Below, piece by piece: positions 16,431 to 26,103 of a stretch of 64,000 bases of DNA. The stretch is taken from positions 186,001-250,000 of the forward strand of contig NZ_ATUJ01000001.1 in the NCBI RefSeq assembly GCF_000420145.1, in the 5' to 3' direction. Every line of letters begins with the position of its first letter. Positions within the stretch are counted from its first letter, which is position 1. The stretch comes from Paracoccus zeaxanthinifaciens ATCC 21588. Its GTDB lineage: Bacteria; Pseudomonadota; Alphaproteobacteria; Rhodobacterales; Rhodobacteraceae. The notes beneath the pieces are model-generated. The model had not been told where the DNA came from. It ran no database searches and saw nothing but the letters and a program-made list of their open reading frames with translations. Both the position numbers and the translations under genes were made by a program.

Positions 16431-18074
16431 TCACGGCACCTCGATCTTGCCGACCAGCGGCACGTCGTCCTGCGGGGTGACGTTGTGGCGCTCGATCATG
16501 CGGTGGACGGCGGGATCGCCCTCGCCCCGGTGAAGCGCGTGCAGGGCGGTCGTCACCTCGGCGTCGGATTTCGTGCGGCGCAGGTTGTGGCGGACATATT
16601 CGTCCCAGGTCGCGATGTGATAGCTCTCGCTCCAGCGGTCGGGATGTTCCAGATCGCGCAGCAGCGCCCAGTTGCGCGCCCCGTCGCGGCGGCGGATCGC
16701 GCGGCGCTGACGCATCAGGCGCAGGAACTCGGGGACGTCGCCCTGGTCGATCTGATAGTCCACCATGACCATGATCGGGCCCGAGCGCCCCCTCAGGTCC
16801 AGCCGCAGCGCCGGTTCGCGAAAGCGGTTCACCGGGTCCAGATCGGCCGTGCCGAATTCCGGCGCGCGCAGCCAGGCGCCGATCGCCGCGCCGAACAGCA
16901 GCAGCAGCCCCGCCGCGATCAGCGCGCGGTCCAGCCCGTGCTGCCCCGCGACCCCGCCCCAGGCCCATGACCCCGCGGCCATCCCCCCGAACGTCGCCGT
17001 CTGATAGAGCGCGAGCGCCCGCGCCACGACCCAACGCGGCGTCGACAGCTGCACCGTCACGTTGAACAGTGACAGCGCCATCACCCAGGACGCGCCCGCA
17101 GGCAGCAGGGCCAGCGCCTGCAGCCAGACGATATCGGTCAGCCCCAGGGCCAGCGCCGCGACGGCGAACCCCGTGAAGGCCAGCCGCACGACCTGCTCGT
17201 TGTCGAAGCGGGCGCGGATGCGCGGGTTCAGCAGCGCCCCCGCGATCGCGCCGATGCCATAGCAGCCCAGCAGCAACCCGAAGAGGAACGATCCCCCCTC
17301 GGGGTGGCTCTTGGCAACCAGCGGCAGCAGGGCCAGCACGGCGATGGCGGCAAAGCCGAACAGCGCGCCGCGCAGGATCACCCGCATCAGGTTCGGCGAC
17401 AGCGCGACATAGCGCAGGCCCGCGCCGATCGCGGGCAGGAAGGGCTCGGGGGTGGTCGTGCGGGGCGCGATCCGGGGGCGCCAGCGCGCCATGGCCCCCA
17501 TCAGCGGCAGATAGCTGAGCGCGTTGACCGCGAAGGCCGCAGCCGCACCGAAGGCCGCGACGATCAGGCCACCCGCGGCGGGCCCCACGCTGCGCATCAT
17601 GTTGAACCCGACCGAGTTCAGGCTGACCGCCGCGGGCAGGTCGCGCCGTTCCACCAGGTCGCCCATGCTGGCCTGCCAGGGCGGGTTGTAGACCGCCTGC
17701 CCCGCCCCCAGCAGGAAGGTGAAGGCCAGCAGCATCCACGGCGTCAGCCAGCCCGCGAAGGCCGCACCCGCCAGCAGAAGCGACATCACCGACATGAAGC
17801 ACAGCGCCCCGATCAGCAGGGTCTTGCGGTCGAAGATGTCGGCCAGCGCGCCCGAGGCCAGGGCCAGCAGCATGATCGGCAGGGTGTTCGACGCCTGCAC
17901 CAGCGCGATCAGCGTCGCGCTGTCGGTCAGCTGCGTCATCAGCCAGGCCGCACCCACCGCCTGCACGAGGCCGCCGAAATTCGACACCAGCGTCGCGGCC
18001 CACAACCTGCGGAAATCGGGATAGCCGAAGGGCGCGAGCGCCCCCTCGCGGCGGTTCGTCCTGCCCTGTGTCAC
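16431..18074 (-). CDS. MFS transporter of the EntS/MFS_3 type with C-terminal monooxygenase-like domain
   Basis: A 547-residue protein: 12 membrane segments in about residues 15-415, then a soluble domain of about 130 residues. The N-terminal half (FGYPDFRRLWAATLVSNFGGLVQAVGAAWLM) matches the MFS_3 exporters related to enterobactin exporter EntS. The C-terminal part (MVDYQIDQGDVPEFLRLM... WSESYHIATWDEYVRH) has the look of an antibiotic-biosynthesis-monooxygenase/dimeric alpha-beta barrel, a known fusion in this family. The substrate is unknown and no siderophore genes lie nearby. Its stop lies 4 bases from the HNH gene stop on the other strand. Confidence 0.87.
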   Translation of the reverse strand: MTQGRTNRREGALAPFGYPDFRRLWAATLVSNFGGLVQAVGAAWLMTQLTDSATLIALVQASNTLPIMLLALASGALADIFDRKTLLIGALCFMSVMSLLLAGAAFAGWLTPWMLLAFTFLLGAGQAVYNPPWQASMGDLVERRDLPAAVSLNSVGFNMMRSVGPAAGGLIVAAFGAAAAFAVNALSYLPLMGAMARWRPRIAPRTTTPEPFLPAIGAGLRYVALSPNLMRVILRGALFGFAAIAVLALLPLVAKSHPEGGSFLFGLLLGCYGIGAIAGALLNPRIRARFDNEQVVRLAFTGFAVAALALGLTDIVWLQALALLPAGASWVMALSLFNVTVQLSTPRWVVARALALYQTATFGGMAAGSWAWGGVAGQHGLDRALIAAGLLLLFGAAIGAWLRAPEFGTADLDPVNRFREPALRLDLRGRSGPIMVMVDYQIDQGDVPEFLRLMRQRRAIRRRDGARNWALLRDLEHPDRWSESYHIATWDEYVRHNLRRTKSDAEVTTALHALHRGEGDPAVHRMIERHNVTPQDDVPLVGKIEVP

Positions 18075-18470
18075 GTCCAGCCGTCCCCGTCCCTTGCGCC
18101 CTGCGGGGCCACGCTAGGCCCGCCCGCGGCCACGTGCAACGCGACGTGCCACGCAACAGGGCATTTCCGGCACGAAGATGCCGCAAGACGGCACATTCGC
18201 GCGATTGCCATGAAACCGAAACACACGCCAAGTTGTTCCATCGACGCGGAAAGTTGATGGCGTTGAAGCGCCCATGCCACATGAGCGGCGCGGGGCGGGG
18301 CGATATCTCGGCGATCCGCCGCTAAGCCTTGACGCCGCGCGCCGACAGGCCTCATGCAATCAGGTACGAATCGCGCACGGACCCTTCGGGACCGGCGTGC
18401 GACAGACGAAATGCTGCCTCGGTTCGCGCCGCCTCAGGCCGGTCCGAAGATGAACAAGGAATGTGACAAG
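18075..18470. other. 396-base gap between divergent genes, no gene seen
   Basis: The region separates the MFS gene (leftwards) from the L,D-transpeptidase gene (rightwards), so it must hold two promoters. Short reading frames here have no family resemblance. A small imperfect inverted repeat, CCATCGAC with GTTGATGG, lies at about 18238-18260, and TTGACG occurs at about 18328. AAGGA before 18471 is the ribosome-binding site of the next gene. Nothing else can be supported. Confidence 0.5.
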
Positions 18471-19436
18471 ATGCGCCTCGCTCCCCTCTTCGCGGCGGTT
18501 GCCCTTGGGCTGGCGGCCTGCGCGCCGACCGAACAGGCCACCGCCCCCGCCGTGCAACAGCCGACCACGATCCCCGACATCTACCGCGCCCGCACCGATG
18601 CCGGCCCGAACGGCGGCACGATCGAGATCCCGGCCGTCCGCGCCGCATACCTGACCGAACGCAACCGCCGCCAGCTGGTCCCCTATAACGGGTCGGAACC
18701 GGCAGGCACGATCGTCGTCGATCCCTATGCGCGCGTGCTGTACCACGTCCAGGAAGGCGGTCAGGCGATGCGTTACGGCGTGGCCGTGGGCCGTGCCGGC
18801 ACCGGCTTCGAGGGTCGCGCGACCATCGCCCGCAAGGCGGCATGGCCCAGCTGGCGCCCGACCGACAACATGCTCCGCACCCAGCCCGAGCTGTACGGCC
18901 AGTTCGCCGGCGGCCTGCAGGGCGGCCCGAACAACCCGCTCGGGTCGCGCGCGCTCTATCTCTATCAGGGCAGCCGCGACACCTATTACCGCATCCACGG
19001 CACGATGGATCCCAGCTCGATCGGCAAGGCGACCTCGGCAGGCTGCATCCGCCTGTTCAACCAGGACGTCATCGACCTGTTCGAAAGCGTGCCGACCGGG
19101 ACCGAGGTGATCGTGCGCTCGCCCTCGGACAGCCTGCGCATGGAAGGCCGCCTGGTCGAGACGCCGGAAGGCTATGTCGTGCCGGCAGCCGAGCTGCAGC
19201 AGGCCGCCGATCCGGCGGCTGCGGGCGCCGTCTCGACCGCGGTCGCGGCCGGGGCCGAGCCTGTCGCCCAGGCCCCTGCGCCCACGCAGGTCGCCGCCGC
19301 GACGACCGCCGCCAGCCTGCCGAACGACCCCTATTCGGGCTTCGGCCAACCCGCGCAGACCACCACGGTCACCGACCCCTTCGCGACCGAAGCCAGCTTC
19401 GTCTCGCCCGTAGAAAGCGCGGTGCCGGGCTATTGA
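18471..19436 (+). CDS. Lipoprotein L,D-transpeptidase (YkuD family)
   Basis: Cell-wall enzyme of 321 residues that would form 3-3 peptidoglycan cross-links or attach proteins to peptidoglycan in the periplasm. A lipoprotein signal ends in ALGLAAC (Cys near residue 16). The YkuD domain spans about residues 80-230, with the catalytic motif HGTMDPSSIGKATSAGCIRL (HX13-17SXGCIR) holding the nucleophilic cysteine near residue 192. The last 90 residues are Ala/Pro-rich and look disordered. The ATG at 18471 is taken because AAGGA precedes it and the lipobox then sits at the right distance; upstream in-frame Mets give no signal peptide. A terminator follows. Confidence 0.92.
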   Translation: MRLAPLFAAVALGLAACAPTEQATAPAVQQPTTIPDIYRARTDAGPNGGTIEIPAVRAAYLTERNRRQLVPYNGSEPAGTIVVDPYARVLYHVQEGGQAMRYGVAVGRAGTGFEGRATIARKAAWPSWRPTDNMLRTQPELYGQFAGGLQGGPNNPLGSRALYLYQGSRDTYYRIHGTMDPSSIGKATSAGCIRLFNQDVIDLFESVPTGTEVIVRSPSDSLRMEGRLVETPEGYVVPAAELQQAADPAAAGAVSTAVAAGAEPVAQAPAPTQVAAATTAASLPNDPYSGFGQPAQTTTVTDPFATEASFVSPVESAVPGY

Positions 19437-19465
19437 TCGCCCGCGCACGAACCTGACGCACCCAT

Positions 19466-19498
19466 GGGGGCCGGAGCGATCCGGCCCCCTTTCCGTTT
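19466..19498 (+). terminator. Intrinsic terminator after the L,D-transpeptidase gene
   Basis: Nine-base stem GGGGGCCGG / CCGGCCCCC with loop AGCGAT, followed by TTTCCGTTT. It lies 30 bases after the stop of the transpeptidase gene and before the Lys/Ala-rich gene. Confidence 0.8.
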
Positions 19499-19564
19499 GC
19501 AAAAGCGCTGGAAACCGCGCCATTCTGCTGCCAGAACGTCGCTGTCCGCTGTAAGGGTGCTTCG

Positions 19565-20419
19565 ATGCCGAACTATGCCAAGCAGGAACGCGAACTGCTG
19601 ACGCCCGACCAGCTTGCGCTGGCCGAGGAGAGCCGCCAGCCCCGGCTAAGCAAGCTGAGCGCCACGCGACTGCGCCAGCTGATCGCCGCGATCGAGAAGG
19701 CCCGCCTGACCGCATCCGACGAGGTCGCGGACACCGGGGCCAGCCCCGCCAGCCTGCTGCGCGCCGCCGGTCGCCGCGCCGAGGCCGAGCGCCGCAAGCG
19801 CGGCGCAGCCGCAGCCGCGCCCGTCGCGGCCCCCGCCCCCCGCAGCGCCAAGACCCTTAAGGCGCGCCCCGCCAATGGTCGCAAGCCCGCCAAGCCGCGC
19901 AAGACCGACCAGCGGACGGAACCGCACCGGATCCCGCGCCCGCCCTCGAAGCCGGCAAGCTTGCCGGGGCATGCGCCGGAAACCACAACCAAGGCCGATA
20001 CAGGAACAGACGCGATGCAGACCACCGAAGCCGAGAAGCAGGCACGCCAGGCAGCCCGCAAGGCCGAGAAGGAAGCGGCGAAGGAAGCCGAGAAGAACAT
20101 CGCCCGCGAAGCCCGTCGGGCCGAGCGTCAGGCACAGAAGCAGGCCGAGAAGGACGCCGCCCGCGAGGAACGCCGCGCCGCCCGCAAGGCCGCCAACCAG
20201 GCCGAGAAGGACGCCGCCAAGGCGGCCCGCAAGGCCGAGAACAAGGCCGCCCGCAAGGCCGAGCGCAAGTCGAACAGCGCCGAGGAACTGGCGGCCGAGG
20301 CCCGTGAACTCGCCGCCGCAGCCGAGGCGAAGGCGGCCGAGGCGCTGGCCGCTGCGGCAGCCGTCCTGGGCGGCGATGCCGACAAGCCGCGCAAGAAGAA
20401 AAAGAAGAAGGACGCCTGA
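19565..20419 (+). CDS. Lys/Ala-rich protein with conserved N-terminal region, function unknown
   Basis: A 284-residue, strongly basic protein. Residues 1-80 look like a folded helical region (MPNYAKQERELLTPDQLALAEES... SKLSATRLRQLIAAIEKARL). From about 150 to 270 it is a charged Ala/Lys/Glu/Arg helix with repeated AEKDAAR, AARKAE-type units resembling histone-H1-like tails or a long single alpha-helix, and it ends with a KKKKKK run. Residue 151 is a Met (20015) preceded by AGGA, so the helical part might also be made alone. The reading frame and codon use look genuine. No function can be assigned; nucleic-acid binding is only a guess from charge. Confidence 0.7.
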   Translation: MPNYAKQERELLTPDQLALAEESRQPRLSKLSATRLRQLIAAIEKARLTASDEVADTGASPASLLRAAGRRAEAERRKRGAAAAAPVAAPAPRSAKTLKARPANGRKPAKPRKTDQRTEPHRIPRPPSKPASLPGHAPETTTKADTGTDAMQTTEAEKQARQAARKAEKEAAKEAEKNIAREARRAERQAQKQAEKDAAREERRAARKAANQAEKDAAKAARKAENKAARKAERKSNSAEELAAEARELAAAAEAKAAEALAAAAAVLGGDADKPRKKKKKKDA

Positions 20420-20450
20420 CCGGGCGCAAGGGGACGGAAGGCGCGATCAG

Positions 20451-21389
20451 ATGAACGCAATTCGGACGATCCGCCGGGTGGCCGCGCTGGCATTCGCTAC
20501 GCTGATGGCCGCCCAGCCCGCGCTGTCCTATCCCGCGATCGACGCGGTGGCGGGTCGCCGCCCGCCCCCGCAATCCGACGATATCCGCTGTTCGGCGGAC
20601 GGGCGCGACTGCATCCGCAAGGACCACTATGTCGCGGATGTCTGCAAGCTGATCGAACGCAGCGCGACCGAGCAGGACCTCGACCCCGCCTTCCTTGCGC
20701 GCCTTCTGTGGAAGGAAAGCCGGTTCGAGCCGTCCGCCGTCAGCCCCGCCGGTGCGCTTGGCATCGCGCAGTTCATGCCGGGGACGGCGGACCTGTACTG
20801 GCTGGACGACCCGTTCAACCCCGCGCAGGCGATCCGCAAGGCCGCGTGGTACCTGGCCCAGCTGTCAGACCGCTTCGGCAATATCGGCATGGCCGCCGTC
20901 GCCTATAACGGCGGCGAGAACCGCGCCGCCCGGTTCCGCGCGCAGCAGACGACCCTGCCCTACGAGACCGTCGATTACGTCGAGGCCATCACCGGCTTCA
21001 GCGCCCATCGCTGGCGCGACAACCCGCCCGGCGCGGATGAACTGAAGCTGGCCCTGGCCGAGGACACGGCCTTCCGCCCCGCCTGCGAGGAGATGGCCGG
21101 GAACCGCAGCCTGCGCGAATTCTCGACCCAGCCGCCGGTCATGCCCTGGGGCGTGATCGTGGCCAGCCATCCCAGCCAGGCAGGCGCGGCGCAGCAAGTC
21201 GCGCGGCTGAACCGCACGCTGCGTCCGATCCTGAACGGCGCGCAGGTCGGATATGTCCGCAAGCGCCTGAACGGGATGCCGCGCGCGGTCTATACCGCGC
21301 AGGTGGGCTATGGCAGCCGGGCCGAGGCCGCGCGCTTCTGCACCCAGTTCAAGCGCCTCGGCGGGCGCTGCATCGTCCTGCGGAACTGA
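20451..21389 (+). CDS. Lytic transglycosylase, SLT domain
   Basis: Periplasmic peptidoglycan-cleaving enzyme of 312 residues. A signal peptide (about residues 1-27, ending in AQPALSYP) precedes the goose-lysozyme-like SLT domain at about residues 60-180. The catalytic Glu sits in LLWKESRFEPSAVSPAGALGIAQFMPGT, and the motif AAVAYNGGENRA follows as expected. The C-terminal 80 residues (WGVIVASHPSQAGAAQQVARLNRTL) look like an SPOR-type peptidoglycan-binding region. It starts 31 bases after the Lys/Ala-rich gene and may share its transcript. Confidence 0.9.
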   Translation: MNAIRTIRRVAALAFATLMAAQPALSYPAIDAVAGRRPPPQSDDIRCSADGRDCIRKDHYVADVCKLIERSATEQDLDPAFLARLLWKESRFEPSAVSPAGALGIAQFMPGTADLYWLDDPFNPAQAIRKAAWYLAQLSDRFGNIGMAAVAYNGGENRAARFRAQQTTLPYETVDYVEAITGFSAHRWRDNPPGADELKLALAEDTAFRPACEEMAGNRSLREFSTQPPVMPWGVIVASHPSQAGAAQQVARLNRTLRPILNGAQVGYVRKRLNGMPRAVYTAQVGYGSRAEAARFCTQFKRLGGRCIVLRN

Positions 21390-21405
21390 TCCCTAACAGA
21401 AAGCG

Positions 21406-23607
21406 TCACAGGAAGCTTTGCGGGTCGATATCGACCGAAAGGCGCATGTTCGTGGGCAGCTTGATCCCCTCCAGCCAATCCGCGATGGCCTGCTGCAACG
21501 GGGCCTGTCGCGGCGCGCGGATCAGCATGCGCATGCGGAACCGGCCCCGCACGCGGGCGATGGGCGCGGGCGCGGGCCCCCACAGATCGGCGCCGATCTG
21601 CCCCAAAGGCAGCGCGCGTTCCGCCAGGTGCCGCGCGAAATCCGCGACCGCCGCCTGGTCGGGATGGGACAGGATGATCCCGGCCAGCCTTGCGAAGGGC
21701 GGCATGCCCGCCGCCTGGCGGCCCGCGGCCTCGGCATCCCAGAACGTCTCGTCCTGACCCGACAGGATCGCGCGGATCACCGCGTGATCGGGCTGGTGGG
21801 TCTGCAGCAGCGCCACCCCCGGCGCGGCCCCCGATTGCCGTCCCGCACGGCCCGCGACCTGGCGCATCAGCTGGAAGCTGCGTTCCGCCGCGCGCAGGTC
21901 GGCCCCCTGCAGCCCCAGATCCGCGTCGATCACGCCGACCAGCGTCAGCTTCGGGAAATTGTGCCCCTTGGCCACGATCTGCGTGCCGATGATGATGTCG
22001 GCGGCCCCGTCCGAGATGCGCGCGATGCTTTCCTTCAGCGCGCGGGCCGACTGGAACAGGTCCGAGGACAGGATCTCCGCCCGCGCATCGGGAAAGCGGG
22101 CGGCGACCTCTTCGGCGATGCGTTCCACGCCGGGGCCGACGGGGGCCAGCTTGCCCTCGACCCCGCAAGACGGGCATGCGGGGGGGATGGGGCGGGTTTC
22201 GCCGCATTGGTGGCAGACGAGGCGGTTCTGGAAGCGGTGTTCCACCATGCGCGCATCGCATTGGTGGCAGCCGATCTGTTCGCCGCAGGCACGGCAGACG
22301 GTGACGGGCGCGAAGCCGCGCCGGTTGAGGAACAGCAGCGACTGTTCCCCCTTGGCCAGCCGCTCCTCGACCGCGCGGGCAAGCGTGGGCGAGATCCAGC
22401 GCCCCTGCTCCATCGCCTCGGAGCGCAGGTCGATCGCGGCCATGTCGGGCAGCTCGGCCGCGCCGTATCGCGACCGCAGGTCCAGCCGGGCGTATTTGCC
22501 CGCCCCCGCGTTCACCCAGCTTTCCAGGCTGGGCGTCGCCGAGGCCAGCACCACCTGCGCCTTGTTCATGGAGGCGCGCAGCACCGCCATGTCGCGGGCG
22601 CTGTAGAAGACGACATCCTCCTGCTTGTAGCTGCCGTCATGCTCCTCGTCGACGACGATCAGGCCAAGGTCGCGGAAGGGCAGGAACAGCGCCGATCTGG
22701 CGCCGACGACCAGCCCGACCTCTCCTCGGCCGGCCATGTGCCACAGGCGCCTGCGTTCGGTGCGGGTGATGCCGCTGTGCCATTCGCCGGGGCGCGCGCC
22801 GAAGCGGGCCTCGACCCGGTCGAGGAATTCGGACGACAGCGCGATCTCGGGCAGCAGGACCAGCGCCTGCCGACCGGCGCGCAGGGTCTCGGCCACGGCC
22901 TCGAGATAGACCTCGGTCTTGCCGGACCCGGTGACGCCGCGCAGCAGGGTCGTGCCGTATCCGCCCGCCCGGATGCGGGCGCAGAGATCGTCCGCCGCGA
23001 CCTGCTGGTCGGCGCCCAGTTCCTTGCCCGGAAGGTCGGGGTCCAGCCGCGGATAGGGCAGATCGCGCGGGGCCTCGATTTCCGCAAGCGCGCCCTGGGC
23101 CACCAGCCCCTTGACCACCGACGTGCCCACGCCCGCCAACTGCGCCAGTTCGGACGGCGCGAAGCTGGCCCCGCCGTGATCGGCGACGACCTGCATCACG
23201 CGGGTTCGGGCCTCGGTCATGCGCTGCGGCTGCGCATCGCCCGGCACGATCACGCGCCGCGCGGCGGGGGGCTGGTCCAGATCGGGCGCGCGCGTCGCCA
23301 TGCGCAGCATCAGGGGCGGCGGTGTCAGGGTGTAATCGGCGGCGCGGGTCAGGAATTCCAGGAACCCCGGATCGAAGGGCCGGGCGTCCAGCACCCGCAC
23401 GACCTGCCGCAGCTTGGCCAGGTCGAAATCGCCCATGCCCGGCCCCCACACCACCCCGAGCGTCCGGCGCGGCCCGAGCGGCACGAGGACCAGCGCGCCC
23501 ACGCGCACGCCTTCGTCCGGGGCAAGGTAATCCAGCACCCCCACCGGTTCGGTCGTCAGGACCGCGATGCGCGCGCGTGGCGGAAGGAATTCGGGAAGCT
23601 TCGACAT
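21406..23607 (-). CDS. priA: Primosomal replication helicase PriA
   Basis: Restarts stalled replication forks by loading the replicative helicase. The 733-residue product has the N-terminal DNA-binding domain (residues 1-190), Walker [17 protein letters not shown] near 225, and the box [13 protein letters not shown] near 320. A zinc-binding region with paired cysteines ([26 protein letters not shown]) spans about 435-485, and the helicase C-terminal region has [10 protein letters not shown]. The ATG at 23607 is chosen by fit to the family; the upstream extension is antisense to the fsa gene. It is divergent from the transaldolase-like gene. Confidence 0.94.
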   Translation of the reverse strand: MSKLPEFLPPRARIAVLTTEPVGVLDYLAPDEGVRVGALVLVPLGPRRTLGVVWGPGMGDFDLAKLRQVVRVLDARPFDPGFLEFLTRAADYTLTPPPLMLRMATRAPDLDQPPAARRVIVPGDAQPQRMTEARTRVMQVVADHGGASFAPSELAQLAGVGTSVVKGLVAQGALAEIEAPRDLPYPRLDPDLPGKELGADQQVAADDLCARIRAGGYGTTLLRGVTGSGKTEVYLEAVAETLRAGRQALVLLPEIALSSEFLDRVEARFGARPGEWHSGITRTERRRLWHMAGRGEVGLVVGARSALFLPFRDLGLIVVDEEHDGSYKQEDVVFYSARDMAVLRASMNKAQVVLASATPSLESWVNAGAGKYARLDLRSRYGAAELPDMAAIDLRSEAMEQGRWISPTLARAVEERLAKGEQSLLFLNRRGFAPVTVCRACGEQIGCHQCDARMVEHRFQNRLVCHQCGETRPIPPACPSCGVEGKLAPVGPGVERIAEEVAARFPDARAEILSSDLFQSARALKESIARISDGAADIIIGTQIVAKGHNFPKLTLVGVIDADLGLQGADLRAAERSFQLMRQVAGRAGRQSGAAPGVALLQTHQPDHAVIRAILSGQDETFWDAEAAGRQAAGMPPFARLAGIILSHPDQAAVADFARHLAERALPLGQIGADLWGPAPAPIARVRGRFRMRMLIRAPRQAPLQQAIADWLEGIKLPTNMRLSVDIDPQSFL

Positions 23608-23718
23608 TGCACCTGCATGAATACCCGCAAGGGGTCGGCTGACAAGACCATCCCGACCCTTTCGGGCGGGATGCTTCTGCGCTATCACCATGCCGAACCG
23701 CATCTGAGGGAGCAGGTC

Positions 23719-24372
23719 ATGAAATTCTTCGTCGATACCGCCGATGTCGCCGCCATCAAGGAACTCAACGATCTGGGCATGGTGGACGGCGTCACCACGA
23801 ACCCGTCGCTGATCCTGAAATCGGGCCGCGACATCGCGGAAGTCACCAAGGAGATCTGCGATCTGGTCGACGGCCCCGTCAGCGCCGAAGTCGTCGCCGA
23901 GAAGGCCGAGGACATGATCCGCGAAGGCCGTCACCTGGCCAAGATCGCCGAGAACATCACCGTCAAGGTCCCGCTGACCTGGGACGGCCTGAAGGCCTGC
24001 CGCGTCCTGTCGGACGAAGGCCACATGGTCAACGTCACGCTGTGCTTCAGCGCGGCGCAGGCGCTGCTGGCCGCCAAGGCGGGCGCGACCTTCATCAGCC
24101 CGTTCATCGGCCGCCTGGACGACATCAACCTGGACGGCATGGACCTGATCGCCGACATCCGCGAGATCTATGACAATTACGGCTTCGAGACCGAGATCCT
24201 CGCGGCCTCGATCCGCAGCGTCAGCCACATCACCGATGCCGCCAAGATCGGCGCGGACGTGATCACCGCGCCCCCCGCCGTCATCAAGGCGATGGCCAAC
24301 CACGTCTTGACCGACAAGGGTCTGGCGCAGTTCAATGCCGACTGGGCGCAGACCGGTCAGAAGATCGTCTGA
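23719..24372 (+). CDS. fsa: Transaldolase-like / fructose-6-phosphate aldolase family protein
   Basis: A 217-residue class I aldolase of the small transaldolase (TalC/FSA) group. It begins [17 protein letters not shown], typical of the family, and has the Schiff-base lysine in [14 protein letters not shown] near residue 85 and the phosphate-site motif [12 protein letters not shown] near residue 163. GGGAGCAGGT precedes the ATG. Whether it acts as true transaldolase in the pentose phosphate pathway or as F6P aldolase cannot be decided by sequence; the annotation in this clade is usually transaldolase. Confidence 0.9.
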   Translation: MKFFVDTADVAAIKELNDLGMVDGVTTNPSLILKSGRDIAEVTKEICDLVDGPVSAEVVAEKAEDMIREGRHLAKIAENITVKVPLTWDGLKACRVLSDEGHMVNVTLCFSAAQALLAAKAGATFISPFIGRLDDINLDGMDLIADIREIYDNYGFETEILAASIRSVSHITDAAKIGADVITAPPAVIKAMANHVLTDKGLAQFNADWAQTGQKIV

Positions 24373-24438
24373 GCCTTCGCGAACACGGCCCGCGCCCCGC
24401 ATGACGGGGCCGGGCGACACAGGCGCAAGGGGGCCGCG

Positions 24439-25122
24439 ATGGAGGCAGGGCTGGATCCGGAAACGAAGGCGAAGCTGATCGCCAGCCCCGAGGCCATCCT
24501 GTCCGACCGAGACCTGATGCGCGCCCTGGTCGACGCCCGAGAGGCCGATCTGGGCGACAACGTCATCGACATCCGAGGCCGCGCCATGGAGGCGCTGGAA
24601 TCCCGGCTGGACCGCCTGGAATCCGCGCACGAGACCGTCATCGCCGCCGCCTATGACAACCAGTCGGGCACTGCGGTCGTGCATCGCGCCGTGCTGGGTC
24701 TTCTGGAATGCACCGACCTGGCCGATCTTGTCGGCGCGCTGCAATCTCACATCGCCCCCCTTCTGCGCATCGAGACGCTGCGCCTGCTGGTCGAACACGG
24801 CCCCGGCCTGCCACGCCTGCCCGAGGACGTGATCGTCCTGCCCGAAGGCGCGGTCGAGCTGGCACTGGCCGCGGGCCGACGCGCCCCTCGGGGCGAGGAT
24901 ATCCAGCTGCGCCGCGCCGCGATCGTCACCGAACCCGCCCATGGCCGCCGCGTCGCCTCCGAGGCGCTGATCCCGCTGGACCTGGGCCAGGGTCGCCCGC
25001 CCGCGCTGATCCTGATGGGCAGCGCCGACCCCTCGCGGTTCCAGCCCGCCCACGGCACCGACCTGCTGCGGTTCTTCGCGCAGGTCTTCCGGCTGGTCCT
25101 GCTGGACCGGCTGCGGGCATGA
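24439..25122 (+). CDS. DUF484 family protein, GAF-like fold
   Basis: A 227-residue cytoplasmic protein. It has an N-terminal helical region with a coiled-coil-like stretch (AMEALESRLDRLESAHETVIAAAYDN) and a C-terminal GAF-like domain, as in DUF484 proteins. Its TGA overlaps the ATG of xerC (ATGA at 25119-25122). The DUF484-xerC order is conserved widely in proteobacteria, suggesting a link to chromosome dimer resolution or its regulation, though no mechanism is established. AAGGGGG stands before the start. Confidence 0.86.
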   Translation: MEAGLDPETKAKLIASPEAILSDRDLMRALVDAREADLGDNVIDIRGRAMEALESRLDRLESAHETVIAAAYDNQSGTAVVHRAVLGLLECTDLADLVGALQSHIAPLLRIETLRLLVEHGPGLPRLPEDVIVLPEGAVELALAAGRRAPRGEDIQLRRAAIVTEPAHGRRVASEALIPLDLGQGRPPALILMGSADPSRFQPAHGTDLLRFFAQVFRLVLLDRLRA

Positions 25123-26048
25123 CCGGCCAGCCCCTCGCGCTGTCGCCCGCGACCAGCGACGCGCTGAAACGCTGGCTGGAAACCGAGGCCTCGACCCGCG
25201 ACCGCTCGGATTATACGATCACCGCCTATCGCGGCGACCTGCTGACCTTCCTGCAATTCATCGGCAGCCACTGGGGCGAGGCGCCGGCCCCCCGCGCGCT
25301 GGAACGCCTGACGCAATCGGACATGCGCGCCTTCGCGGCCTCGGAACGGGCGCGGGGCCTGGGGGCGCGGTCGCTGGCGCGCAGGCAGTCGGCGGTGCGC
25401 AGCTTCCTGCGCTGGATCTCGGACCGCGAGGAGATGGACCTGTCGCCCGCGCTGTCGGCCCGCAGCCCGAAATACGCGCGATCCCTGCCCCGCCCGCTGA
25501 CGCCCGAACAGGCGCAGGCCACGCTGGACCGCGCATCGCTGCACGAGGTGGACTGGATCGCCGCGCGCGACACTGCCGTGCTGACGCTGATGTGGGGGTC
25601 CGGCCTGCGCGTGGGCGAGGTGTTGGCCATGACCGGGCGCGACTGGCCCATGGCCGATGCGCTGACGATCCGCGGCAAGGGCAACAAGGAACGCCGCGTG
25701 CCGATCCTTCCGGTGACGCAGCAGGCCGTCGCGGAATACGTGCGGCTCTGCCCGTGGCAGGTCGCGCCCGACCTGCCGCTGTTCCGCGCCGTGCGCGGTG
25801 GCGCGCTGTCCCATGCGGCGGTGTCCAAGGTGATGCGGGATGCGCGCGCCTCGCTCGGGCTGCCCGCCAGCGCCACGCCCCACGCGATGCGCCACAGCTT
25901 CGCCACGCATCTGCTGGCCGAAGGCGGCGATCTGCGCACCATCCAGGAATTGCTGGGCCATTCCAGCCTGTCGACCACGCAGGTCTATACCGGGGTGGAT
26001 GACGCCCGGCTGATGGCGGTCTATCGTGCCGCCCATCCGCGCGGCTGA
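25119..26048 (+). CDS. xerC: Tyrosine recombinase XerC
   Basis: A 309-residue site-specific recombinase that resolves chromosome dimers at dif together with XerD. The N-terminal SAM-like core-binding domain (residues 10-105) is followed by the catalytic domain, with Arg in GSGLRVGEVLAM (about 164), Lys in RGKGNKERRVPI, HxxR in HAMRHSFATHLL, His in LLGHSSLSTTQVYTGV and the nucleophile Tyr in that last motif. It is translationally coupled to DUF484. Chromosomal context and the partner gene argue for XerC rather than a prophage integrase. Confidence 0.93.
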   Translation: MTGQPLALSPATSDALKRWLETEASTRDRSDYTITAYRGDLLTFLQFIGSHWGEAPAPRALERLTQSDMRAFAASERARGLGARSLARRQSAVRSFLRWISDREEMDLSPALSARSPKYARSLPRPLTPEQAQATLDRASLHEVDWIAARDTAVLTLMWGSGLRVGEVLAMTGRDWPMADALTIRGKGNKERRVPILPVTQQAVAEYVRLCPWQVAPDLPLFRAVRGGALSHAAVSKVMRDARASLGLPASATPHAMRHSFATHLLAEGGDLRTIQELLGHSSLSTTQVYTGVDDARLMAVYRAAHPRG

Positions 26049-26103
26049 ACCGCGACCCCGCCCCATGCGTTCCGGACCGAAAACAGCACGAACAGGCAGA
26101 TCC

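Noticed and set aside
16431..18074. Siderophore export locus
   Set aside because: The MFS protein resembles EntS, but no siderophore synthesis or uptake gene is present in the window.
18258..18326. Possible 22-codon peptide before the L,D-transpeptidase gene
   Set aside because: No good ribosome-binding site and no resemblance to known leader peptides; short frames arise by chance in such DNA.
25119..26048. Tyrosine recombinase as a sign of a prophage or integrative element
   Set aside because: It is coupled to DUF484 in the standard xerC arrangement. No tRNA, att-like repeat or phage gene is nearby.
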